Below, one piece after another: positions 28,609 through 35,899 of a stretch of 44,257 nt of DNA. The notes beneath the pieces were generated by a model. That model was not told where the DNA came from, searched no databases, and saw only the letters and a program-made list of their open reading frames with translations. Source of the DNA: Anaerolineales bacterium (GTDB taxonomy: Bacteria; Chloroflexota; Anaerolineae; Anaerolineales; Villigracilaceae); assembly GCA_016928525.1 (NCBI GenBank), contig JAFGKO010000046.1, forward strand, positions 1 to 44,257, given 5' to 3'. The position numbers and the translations under genes were made by a program. How positions within the stretch are numbered: position 1 is the first letter of the stretch; each line of letters begins with the position of its first letter.

Positions 28609-30279
28609 CTATGAGGAAGTTACCTGATGATGGTTCTTTGTTTCGTCCGGCTCGTCTTGGGGTATCAAGCGCACCTCGGCCTCTTCAAGCAGTAATGTGG
28701 ATTGAATTTCCCGGGCAGATGTGCGCAATACCATATCTAAATCAAGGGTTTCGCGTATGCGATTAGCAATGCCGGAAATGGCTTGCTTGCGTTCAGCTCG
28801 TTGTCGCGTTTGTTCAACCAGCCGGATGTTTTCCAGGGCTAATGCGGTTTGAGTAGCAACTTCGGCGGCCACAGTCTCTTCTTGGGTAGTCCAGTTTTGA
28901 AACTCATCTTTACGTTGGAGAGAAATCTTTCCGATTTTCTCTCCACGTAACATCAATGGAATTTCTAAGACATTTTTTCCTTTTGGGGGAGTGGCTTCCA
29001 TAATAGGGCGAAGACCAGTTGCTGAATAGTGGTAGGCGGGTTTTCGTGAGACCGAATCCGCTTGCCAGTTTTGGCGCATCTCTACACCGGAAGCGATTTC
29101 GAGTTGCGAGATAACTAATTGGCTTTCAGTAAGCAATCGTGCATTCTCTATTGTCACAGCAATTTGATCTGCCAAAGATTGAAATATATCAATGTCTTCG
29201 TGCTGGAAAGCTTGCGTCTCGGAAGACTGCAGATCCAATACGCCAATAGCCTTGTTGTGCACGACGAGAGGGAGAGAGAGCTCGGAACGGGTTTTGGGAA
29301 GCTCTGGATTTTTTAGAAAAGCGGTATTTTCATTAACATCCAGAGCAATGCGTGGCTTCATTTCAGCCGCCACCAAGCCTATGATGCCTTGCGTGCCAAC
29401 GCGCAGTCTGTGTCCGCGCTCTAGCAATGATTTGCCGCCCTCTGACGAAGCGGCTTGCAAGATGGCATAGTCGCCGCGTTCATTGATGAGATAGATGCCT
29501 ACATGATAAAGGTCAAATTGTTTCGCAATTATGTTGACAGAGCTGCTCAATATTTTATCCAATTCCTGTATCTCGGCTGTTTGGCGTGCGACAAATGCAG
29601 AAGCACTTAATTGACTTGTTTTCCGGACAAGCTCCTTCGTTCTTTCAGCAACGCGGTTTTCCAGTTCCATTTGTGATTCGCGCAACGCATCAACCATGGT
29701 TTTGTTTTGTGCCAGCGCTTGTCTGAATCCTTCTTGCAGCATACGCAAACCTGAAATTACTACTAACGAAACTAGAAGATATACTACGCTATCGATAATC
29801 CAAATTCCTGGCCCTCCTACAATAGATAAAGGGTCCAATAGTGAAAAGTGTCCATTGAGTACAAGGTAACCCGTTACAATGATCACTGTCTCGCTCAAGC
29901 CGATGGCTACCAGACCACTACGCGGACCGATAAGAAGCGCCGAAAGGATTACATATGCCAATAGGAAAAACAGGCTATCTCCATGAATGCCGGCATTTGC
30001 CATGCTACTAAGCCCTAGAATGAGAGGCAGCGCTACAAAAATCCCAGCCTTGATGAGATATGGCAGGCGAATCACAATTGTTGCCACAAGCATTACAAAT
30101 GCCCCAATGTAAATACCCTGTAAGATTAAATTGTCTGTGTTTAGCAGCGCAGGAATTACTGCAACTATGCCAAGAACTGCCGCAATGACCAGAATTCTTT
30201 GCAAGAATTGTTCTCGTCGGTCATCTTGTGCAAAGTTGTCATTCTGTTGTGAAACAGGAGCAGGGGTTGAGTGGTTCAT
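28609..30279 (-). CDS. 6-TM GAF sensor protein without output domain (sensor 3)
   Basis: A 556-residue membrane sensor. Six hydrophobic segments (about 28-180) with the shared N-A-G-I-H-G and LLIGPRSG pattern, a coiled coil (MELENRVAERTKELVRKTS), a full GAF (about 225-385, DLYHVGIYL, AASSEGGKSLLERGH, RIALDVNENT), a half-size GAF (390-500, with NWQADS and AYHYSATG) and the shared tail (IANRIRETLDLDMVLRTS). It differs most from the others in the tail, where the alanine/glycine positions are replaced, and it has a charged C-terminal extension. Gaps are 18 nt to the next gene and 9 nt to the previous one. Confidence 0.83.
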   Translation of the reverse strand: MNHSTPAPVSQQNDNFAQDDRREQFLQRILVIAAVLGIVAVIPALLNTDNLILQGIYIGAFVMLVATIVIRLPYLIKAGIFVALPLILGLSSMANAGIHGDSLFFLLAYVILSALLIGPRSGLVAIGLSETVIIVTGYLVLNGHFSLLDPLSIVGGPGIWIIDSVVYLLVSLVVISGLRMLQEGFRQALAQNKTMVDALRESQMELENRVAERTKELVRKTSQLSASAFVARQTAEIQELDKILSSSVNIIAKQFDLYHVGIYLINERGDYAILQAASSEGGKSLLERGHRLRVGTQGIIGLVAAEMKPRIALDVNENTAFLKNPELPKTRSELSLPLVVHNKAIGVLDLQSSETQAFQHEDIDIFQSLADQIAVTIENARLLTESQLVISQLEIASGVEMRQNWQADSVSRKPAYHYSATGLRPIMEATPPKGKNVLEIPLMLRGEKIGKISLQRKDEFQNWTTQEETVAAEVATQTALALENIRLVEQTRQRAERKQAISGIANRIRETLDLDMVLRTSAREIQSTLLLEEAEVRLIPQDEPDETKNHHQVTSS

Positions 30280-30288
30280 GAGTCGCCT

Positions 30289-32217
30289 TTAATCTCCCTT
30301 GATATTTAATTCGATCGTTGCTTCTGTCGCATCTAGGATTTGACCGAGCTCTCGAACAGCGGTTTGGAGAATGCCATCTATCGTTGTCGATGACCAAATC
30401 TTGTTGGTGATTTCAGTTACAAATTTTTCTCGCATAGCAGTACTTTGACTTTCATCGAGCAGGCGTGCGTTTTCAAGAGCCAGAGCGGTTTGAGTGGCAA
30501 TAGCCTCGAGCCAGTTTTGTTCTTCTAGAGAGAAGATTTCGTTCCCTTCTAGGCGAAGCCGCCCAATGGTTTGATCGCGAAGAGCGATTGGTACCTCAAC
30601 AAGCTTTTTTCCGTCTCCTTCATCACTATCATCGCCTGCAACAAGTGATATTTCGCCGCCGGGCAAGTTGGTATCAATCCATGCTTCGTGCAGGTATTGC
30701 TTTTGGATATTACGCATTTCTTGCAGGTTTTGGTTGGTCTCTTGAAATAGGCGCGCATTGTCAAGAGAGATAGCAACCTGATTTGCCATATTCTGCAATG
30801 TTTCGATATCTTGTTCGCTAAAAGCGGCTTCTTGGGACGAGTGCACATCCAGCGTGCCCAAGATGCGGTCGCCTACGTATAAGGGCAAAGAAATTTCCGA
30901 TCGTGTATAGGGCAGTAGGGGATAATTGAATCGTAATGCTTTTTCACCGATGTCCAATGCAATTTGCGCCTGTCGACTTCGAATGGTTCTGCCAATAATA
31001 TTTGATTGATCAATTGCAAGACGATGCTTGCTTTCCCTTAGAACCCGACCTGCTTCCCCAGTGGCTTCCTTGAGTTCCGCCCATTTATTGGTTTGATCTA
31101 CAATGTAGATTGCAGAGTAATAGTAACCAAACTCCTCAGTAATCAAATTAACGACACGGTTGATGAGTTCGTCAGGGTCGAGGATAGATGTTGCAACGCG
31201 TCCTACTGCATTAATGGCTTTAAGTTGTGCCGTCCGCTCTTCGACCATCTTTTCCAGGCCGCTTTGTAAGCCTTGTAAGCGGGCAACCATGCGGTTGAAA
31301 TAGATGGCCAGCTTGCTGGTTTCATCAGTTGAAGTCACGGTCATACGCGTGTTTAAATCGCCCCTTTCGACCCTTTGAAAAGATTCCAATAATTGCTGTA
31401 GTGGGTCCGAAATGGAGCGCGAGAGGATGAATGCTAAACTGACCGCAAATAGTATGGCGAAACCACCTACCAAAACCGATTGTACTTGTAAGTCCGTGAG
31501 AACCTCAATGGAGCCAATTTCTTCGTAAAGCACGCGCGTTGTTTGGTGATAGCCAATGGGGGCAATCAACAAGACAGATATGAGCAAAGATATGAAAACA
31601 ATTGCCAGGATTTTGTACAAAATCCTGAGTTTGCTCAGGCCCGATAGTTGTTTTGAATAATCTTTTGGAAGCAGAAGACTCCGGACAGGGGTCATGAACC
31701 TGTCAAGGAGTACCGTCGATAATGGCACAAATGCTAATATCGTGATAAGCCCCGCAATAACGCTATAAATTGCCTGGTCTCGGGATGCAATACCGCGTTG
31801 GCTCAGTAGAAGCGCTTTTGGTATAACGATAAAACTGAATGCGATGCCAACCGCCGTGAGCGCATATTTCCAAACAATATTGTGGGCCAATTTCCAGGCC
31901 TCATTGCCGTCATCTTTACTGAGAAATTCGGGATTGCGCTTCCAGGTATTCAGGCGGGCACGCAAGTTACGTGTAAGAATAAAAACGGCGGCAACGAGGG
32001 CTATTATTACTGCTGGTATGACTATTAATTCTATACGTCTAAGCAGTGCGGTTGTTTCTGGTGAGTAATCGGCGTTTAGTTGTTCAAATACTACGGCAAA
32101 GAGCGTAGTAATGGAGGCCGCAACTTGCGCAAGAAATGTAACAATGACGATGTACCATCCGCCGGTTTTTGTCATCAGACGCCAAAGAATGTTCTGTGTA
32201 AACTTAGGTTTCTCCAT
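30289..32217 (-). CDS. 6-TM HAMP-GAF sensor protein without output domain (sensor 2)
   Basis: A 642-residue membrane sensor from the ATG at 32217 (MEKPKFTQNILWRLM); the frame is open to 32331 but those codons lie inside the preceding gene. Six hydrophobic segments are visible, the last running into a HAMP domain (SRSISDPLQQLLESF, then TSTDETSKLAIYFNRMV). There follow a coiled coil, a full GAF of the second subtype (YYYSAIYIVDQ, EATGEAGRVLRESKH), a shortened second GAF that ends LALENARLLDE, and the tail (ITNKIWSSTTIDGILQTA). It thus combines the multi-TM form with the HAMP of the Cache sensors and may represent an intermediate architecture. Confidence 0.84.
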   Translation of the reverse strand: MEKPKFTQNILWRLMTKTGGWYIVIVTFLAQVAASITTLFAVVFEQLNADYSPETTALLRRIELIVIPAVIIALVAAVFILTRNLRARLNTWKRNPEFLSKDDGNEAWKLAHNIVWKYALTAVGIAFSFIVIPKALLLSQRGIASRDQAIYSVIAGLITILAFVPLSTVLLDRFMTPVRSLLLPKDYSKQLSGLSKLRILYKILAIVFISLLISVLLIAPIGYHQTTRVLYEEIGSIEVLTDLQVQSVLVGGFAILFAVSLAFILSRSISDPLQQLLESFQRVERGDLNTRMTVTSTDETSKLAIYFNRMVARLQGLQSGLEKMVEERTAQLKAINAVGRVATSILDPDELINRVVNLITEEFGYYYSAIYIVDQTNKWAELKEATGEAGRVLRESKHRLAIDQSNIIGRTIRSRQAQIALDIGEKALRFNYPLLPYTRSEISLPLYVGDRILGTLDVHSSQEAAFSEQDIETLQNMANQVAISLDNARLFQETNQNLQEMRNIQKQYLHEAWIDTNLPGGEISLVAGDDSDEGDGKKLVEVPIALRDQTIGRLRLEGNEIFSLEEQNWLEAIATQTALALENARLLDESQSTAMREKFVTEITNKIWSSTTIDGILQTAVRELGQILDATEATIELNIKGD

Positions 32218-32224
32218 AACTTTG

Positions 32225-34405
32225 TTATCCTTTGTCGCTTGATGCCTTTCCGCTAGCTCGAGCCGCAGCATCCTTTTTGATACCCAGTGTGATTTGGGTC
32301 TTATGAGCTCCTGTGGCTCGTTTAATTTCATCTACGGTTGTAGAAAGGATTGTCTGCATGTCTGTTGAGCGTCGAATCTTGCTGGTAATCTCGTACAATA
32401 AACGTTCGCGTTCCGCCTGCTTGCGGATTTGTTCTACGAGTCGCGTGTTTGCAATAATTGCCGCCAGGCTGCCCGCCAGTGTTCCTAACATTTCCTCGTC
32501 AGTTTCCGTATACGCTGCTACTTGTTCACTTTCGACATTGAGCACCCCTAGGATATCGTTTCGAAAGATCAGGGGTAAGGCTAATTCTGAACGGGTATTT
32601 GCGCTGGCCTGGATGTAGCGCGCGTCTTGGGTGACGTCGTCAATGCGCAGAGGTTTTCGATGCGCGGCAACCCAGCCAGTGATCCCGGAGCCGAACGGAA
32701 TAGTCAGACCGGTTGCCTCTTCCGAATAACCAACCCAGGCCTTGGTCGCCAAGTTGTTCCGCTCCGCATCTGCAAGAAGTATGGCAACACGATCGCCTCC
32801 TAATGTGACTTGCAAACCCTCGACTGCGCTGGCAAGGGATTCATCCAGGGTTGTACCGGAGGCGGCGGAAGTTGTAATATGATGTAGCAGTCGGTGTTGT
32901 GATAGGTGTTCTTGGGTTTCTGCAAAGAGTTCCGTGTTGTTCACTGCGATTGCTACTTGATCTGCCAGGGTTTGCAGGGTGTTCAGGTCGTTTGGGCTGA
33001 ATGAAAATGGGATCGTACTCTGCACGTCAAGAACGCCAAGGATGCGGTCTCCAATTTTTAACGGAATCGCCGCCTCTGCTCGCGTATCAGGTAACAGCTC
33101 ATTCGGTAAATATGTAGCGTCTTTTGTTGTATCGTTGACAAGCAACGGTTCACCTTGACCGGCTACAAATCCGACAACTGATTTCGAGCCTATTGCAAGC
33201 TTGTGGCCGATGCGTTTCATCTGCGCGCCCGCTTCACCTGTCGCCTCACGGATTACAACATTGCTGCCAGTATTGTCTACCAAGAAAATGGCAGCGTAAT
33301 AAAAGGCAAAACGATCGTGGATCAGGTTAACGGCTTTAAGTAATAGCTCATCAAGATCGAGGGCGCTGCTTATGTCGCGTGCAATTTCTGCGGCGGTCTG
33401 GATTTTTGCGATTTGATTTCGGCTTTCATCCAACGCGCGCGCATTGAAAAGGATTCCGGCAACCTGATTCGCCAGTGCGTTGAGACGTTCTAAATGATCC
33501 TGGGTAAACGCCTTTTCTTTTTCAAGGTCTTGGACGATCAATGCGCCAATTGCCTGGTTTTCGATGACAAGAGGGACGCCCATCCAAGACTTAGCGGGTT
33601 TACCTATCACTTTGGCTCCCAACACCTTTGCTTGATCTTGGACGTTCTCATTTAACAAAAGAGGTTGTCTGGTCCGAATCAAGATCGATGTCAGGCCTTC
33701 ACTGATTGGGAATGTTTCAATCGTTCGAATTGTTCCTTCTTCATAGGTATAAGGTATTCGAATGGAATCCGTCTTTTCATCGCACAGGACCCCTGTGAAT
33801 GCAAAATCACCGATTGTGCTCTTGATTTGCTCGTGCAACGTGGCAAAGAATGTGGTTGTGTCCCAAGGTGTATTCATCGCAGATGTGATTGCAACCAGCG
33901 CCTCTGCTTCAGTAATGTTTCCTTTTACTTTCTGGGTCGATGTAGCCTGTTCAAAAACTGCGCAGGCAAGTTTTATCAAATTTGCACAGTCCTGAACATT
34001 TTTGGGGGTCAGGGGGTGGCCTGCGTAACAGCCAAGCATGACAAGTCCGTGAAGCCCCTTTTCGCTTGATGCTTGAAAAAAGGTCACCTTTTCAAAGCTT
34101 AAGCGGGATGCAAAATCAAATAATTCCGGGATTGTTTTTGTTTCACTTGAAACACTGAATATCTTTTCATCCCCGTTCAGCCAGAACAGGCTCTCGGGCA
34201 TCGCTAGCAATTTTTCCTGAAGCTGTTCTGGTTTGATATCGATTATTGTGGGCAATTCATCCGGGGCAATATTTTTTTCGAGATTGGAAACGGCCAAGAG
34301 TTTAAGCGCGGCATCTTCAACAATAAATGTTGCGGATGGAAAAGGGATTCCCTCCAGCGCCTTCGCCAGCGTTTCCAGGGTGGATGAATAGATATTTGTC
34401 GCCAT
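32225..34405 (-). CDS. Soluble multi-GAF protein with the shared C-terminal tail (sensor 1)
   Basis: A 726-residue cytoplasmic protein without membrane segments. Residues 1-155 are unassigned and may be a diverged GAF. Three GAF domains follow (about 165-325, 335-497 and 505-660). The second belongs to the EATGEAG subtype also found in the hybrid kinase and in the sensor encoded next. The last 60 residues carry the tail common to all nine sensors (ITSKIRRSTDMQTILSTT), ending in an Ala/Ser/Lys-rich stretch. It lacks the half-size GAF of the others. It starts 6 nt after the second stand-alone receiver gene, so it may be a cytoplasmic adaptor between array and receivers (inference). Confidence 0.84.
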   Translation of the reverse strand: MATNIYSSTLETLAKALEGIPFPSATFIVEDAALKLLAVSNLEKNIAPDELPTIIDIKPEQLQEKLLAMPESLFWLNGDEKIFSVSSETKTIPELFDFASRLSFEKVTFFQASSEKGLHGLVMLGCYAGHPLTPKNVQDCANLIKLACAVFEQATSTQKVKGNITEAEALVAITSAMNTPWDTTTFFATLHEQIKSTIGDFAFTGVLCDEKTDSIRIPYTYEEGTIRTIETFPISEGLTSILIRTRQPLLLNENVQDQAKVLGAKVIGKPAKSWMGVPLVIENQAIGALIVQDLEKEKAFTQDHLERLNALANQVAGILFNARALDESRNQIAKIQTAAEIARDISSALDLDELLLKAVNLIHDRFAFYYAAIFLVDNTGSNVVIREATGEAGAQMKRIGHKLAIGSKSVVGFVAGQGEPLLVNDTTKDATYLPNELLPDTRAEAAIPLKIGDRILGVLDVQSTIPFSFSPNDLNTLQTLADQVAIAVNNTELFAETQEHLSQHRLLHHITTSAASGTTLDESLASAVEGLQVTLGGDRVAILLADAERNNLATKAWVGYSEEATGLTIPFGSGITGWVAAHRKPLRIDDVTQDARYIQASANTRSELALPLIFRNDILGVLNVESEQVAAYTETDEEMLGTLAGSLAAIIANTRLVEQIRKQAERERLLYEITSKIRRSTDMQTILSTTVDEIKRATGAHKTQITLGIKKDAAARASGKASSDKG

Positions 34406-34411
34406 TGTCGA

Positions 34412-34861
34412 TTAGCTCAATTCCCAAACCGGGTCACCGCCCAAAATGCGGCGGATCTGTTCGGGGAAACGATCTGGGTCGAGAGGTTTCCCCAGAAATC
34501 CATCAAACCCTGCTGTTCGTGCTTTTTTGATTTGTTCCTCGTTGGCTTCTGCGGTAACTGCCACAATGGGAATGGACTTCAGGTGGTCAGATGCACGAAT
34601 TTTTTTCAAAGCCCCGTATCCATCTTCGTAGGGCAGACGGATGTCCATCAGAATGAGATCCAGGCGTGGGAGGGTATCGGCATACTCTACTACCTCGTAC
34701 CCTGATGTTTTCCACTCGCAGTGTATGCCAAGATAGCCCAACATGCGTGCAATAAGCACGAAATTGGAGACATTGTCCTCCACGACCAGGACTGTCGTGT
34801 CCTTAGGAATGGCAACTTTCTTGGATTGTGTATCAGAAGTATTCGACTCGATATTTGCCAT
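34412..34861 (-). CDS. Stand-alone receiver protein (DivK/CheY-like)
   Basis: A 149-residue single-domain response regulator with a 20-residue polar N-terminal extension. The acidic pair lies in VLVVEDN, the phospho-acceptor in LILMDIRLPYEDGYG, the conserved Thr in PIVAVTAEAN and the Lys in FLGKPLDPDRFPEQI. No DNA-binding or enzymatic output domain follows, so phosphoryl transfer or protein binding must be its function. It starts one base after the stop of the first receiver gene and ends 6 nt before the soluble GAF protein. The likely phosphodonor is the hybrid kinase later in the run (inference). Confidence 0.93.
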   Translation of the reverse strand: MANIESNTSDTQSKKVAIPKDTTVLVVEDNVSNFVLIARMLGYLGIHCEWKTSGYEVVEYADTLPRLDLILMDIRLPYEDGYGALKKIRASDHLKSIPIVAVTAEANEEQIKKARTAGFDGFLGKPLDPDRFPEQIRRILGGDPVWELS

Positions 34862-34862
34862 C

Positions 34863-35237
34863 TTATCTCCTCAAAAAATGCTCTATTTGGTCCGAGAGCT
34901 TATCGATATCAATCGGCTTTTGGATATATCCATCGCAGCCTGCCTCCAACGACCGTTCACGGTCGCCGCGCATCACATTTGCGGTCAGGGCGATAATTGG
35001 GGTAGATTCGAATCGCGGGGTGTTTTTGATTTTTGCAGTGAGAGAGTAACCATCCATATCTGGCATGTTGATATCCATCAAGATCAAATCTGGCCGGGTG
35101 GTATTAAGGATTTCTATGGCTTGTGTGGCATTGGCAGCCTCGATAAGGGTATACCCTTCAGCCGTTAATATCCTGCGCACAAGTGTTCTGTTATCGAGAT
35201 TGTCTTCGACATACAAGATGGTGGCATTGGTTGACAT
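34863..35237 (-). CDS. Stand-alone receiver protein, first gene of the long operon
   Basis: A 124-residue single-domain response regulator. Motifs: ILYVEDN (acidic pocket), LILMDINMPDMDGYS (phospho-acceptor), PIIALTAN (Thr) and YIQKPIDIDKLSDQI (Lys). It is similar to the next receiver but lacks its N-terminal extension. A GGAGA sequence stands 9 bases ahead of the ATG at 35237. The tRNA-Gly terminator lies just upstream, so a promoter between 35238 and 35331 must drive the 26-kb run. A TTGAAA is visible there, but without a convincing -10 box. Confidence 0.93.
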   Translation of the reverse strand: MSTNATILYVEDNLDNRTLVRRILTAEGYTLIEAANATQAIEILNTTRPDLILMDINMPDMDGYSLTAKIKNTPRFESTPIIALTANVMRGDRERSLEAGCDGYIQKPIDIDKLSDQIEHFLRR

Positions 35238-35331
35238 AATTGGTTTCTCCGATTTTGATTTTACTTGCTGGGTTTTTGTGTTTCCATATCAGCACCCTTG
35301 CAAAAATCTTTCAAATCGGTAATTAAACGAA

Positions 35332-35356
35332 AACACGGTTCAGACAGAACCGTGTT
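35332..35356 (-). terminator. Rho-independent terminator downstream of tRNA-Gly
   Basis: A perfect ten-base-pair stem (35332-35341 against 35347-35356, arms AACACGGTTC and GAACCGTGTT) with a five-base loop. On the minus strand it is followed by TTCGTTTAATT, giving a T-rich run directly after the stem. It lies 6 nt past the 3' end of the tRNA and separates the tRNA from the receiver gene at 35237. Confidence 0.85.
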
Positions 35357-35362
35357 CCTGTG

Positions 35363-35434
35363 AGCGGGTGAACGGATTCGAACCGTCGAATGGTAGCTTG
35401 GGAAGCTACTGCCTTACCACTTGGCGACACCCGC
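35363..35434 (-). tRNA. tRNA-Gly (anticodon CCC)
   Basis: A 72-nt tRNA on the minus strand. The acceptor stem pairs GCGGGTG with CACCCGC, the anticodon stem pairs GTAGC with GCTAC around the loop TTCCCAA (anticodon CCC, reading GGG), and the T arm has GGTTCGAATCC. The discriminator is T. No CCA is encoded, so it must be added after transcription. It has its own promoter immediately upstream and a strong terminator downstream. Confidence 0.96.
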
Positions 35435-35454
35435 AATGAATTGACTGTTTACAA

Positions 35455-35483
35455 ATTTTAGCCTCATTTATAAAAACCGTCAA
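35455..35483 (-). promoter_or_regulatory. Sigma-70 type promoter for tRNA-Gly
   Basis: On the minus strand TTGACG (35483-35478) and TAAAAT (35460-35455) stand 17 bases apart, five of six matches to each consensus box. The start point would fall near 35448, about 14 bases before the mature tRNA 5' end. The promoter abuts the stop codon of the preceding gene (35488). Confidence 0.8.
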
Positions 35484-35487
35484 ACAA

Positions 35488-35886
35488 TCAGAAGCTGGAC
35501 CGTATCTCGATAAAATGCGTTTCGCTGATACCATCGATTGTAAATATCAACCTGCCCATTCCCTTTCCCTTTGTTTCATCGATTTTCCATCTCCATGAGC
35601 AGATTCCGTTTTCGTTCGCAATGGTATCCATGATGCTTTCATCGCCGGATGGGGGAATATAAGTAAGTTCGCAACTTGTACCGGAGGCCGCCTCGGCTGT
35701 GACGGTTATATAATTCTTGAAAAGCGCCTTTTGCGGGATATTCACAACGAAACTTTTTTCAGGAAGTGCTGTCGGCGTGCTTGGCGGTAGCGATGATTTT
35801 GTTTGGGACTGAAAAACAAGCAGAACGACTAAAGCAACAAAGCCCACGAGAAATAGAGCGACCAGGCCATTTGAAATTTTCCGCAT
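35488..35886 (-). CDS. Small membrane-anchored protein of unknown function
   Basis: A 132-residue protein I do not recognise. Residues 8-26 form one hydrophobic segment that fits an N-terminal signal anchor, followed by a Pro/Thr/Ser linker (SSLPPSTPTALPEK) and an approximately 90-residue beta-rich domain outside the cell. Two cysteines in the outer domain (TSCELTY and NGICSWRW) could form a disulfide. There is no lipobox cysteine after the hydrophobic segment, so it is probably not a lipoprotein. It starts 13 nt after the polyprenyl synthase stop and is likely the last gene of that transcript. Confidence 0.75.
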   Translation of the reverse strand: MRKISNGLVALFLVGFVALVVLLVFQSQTKSSLPPSTPTALPEKSFVVNIPQKALFKNYITVTAEAASGTSCELTYIPPSGDESIMDTIANENGICSWRWKIDETKGKGMGRLIFTIDGISETHFIEIRSSF

Positions 35887-35899
35887 CGGACTCGTCCGC

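Noticed and set aside
16325..34405. The nine sensors as methyl-accepting chemotaxis proteins.
   Set aside because: They have Cache and HAMP domains, but none has the long MCP signalling hairpin with its E-A-A-R-A-G-E-type tip, and no cheA, cheW, cheR or cheB is present.
35238..35331. A promoter for the 26-kb sensor operon with TTGAAA as -35 box.
   Set aside because: At 17-18 bases the possible -10 boxes (TGATAT, GATATG) match only three of six positions, too weak to list.
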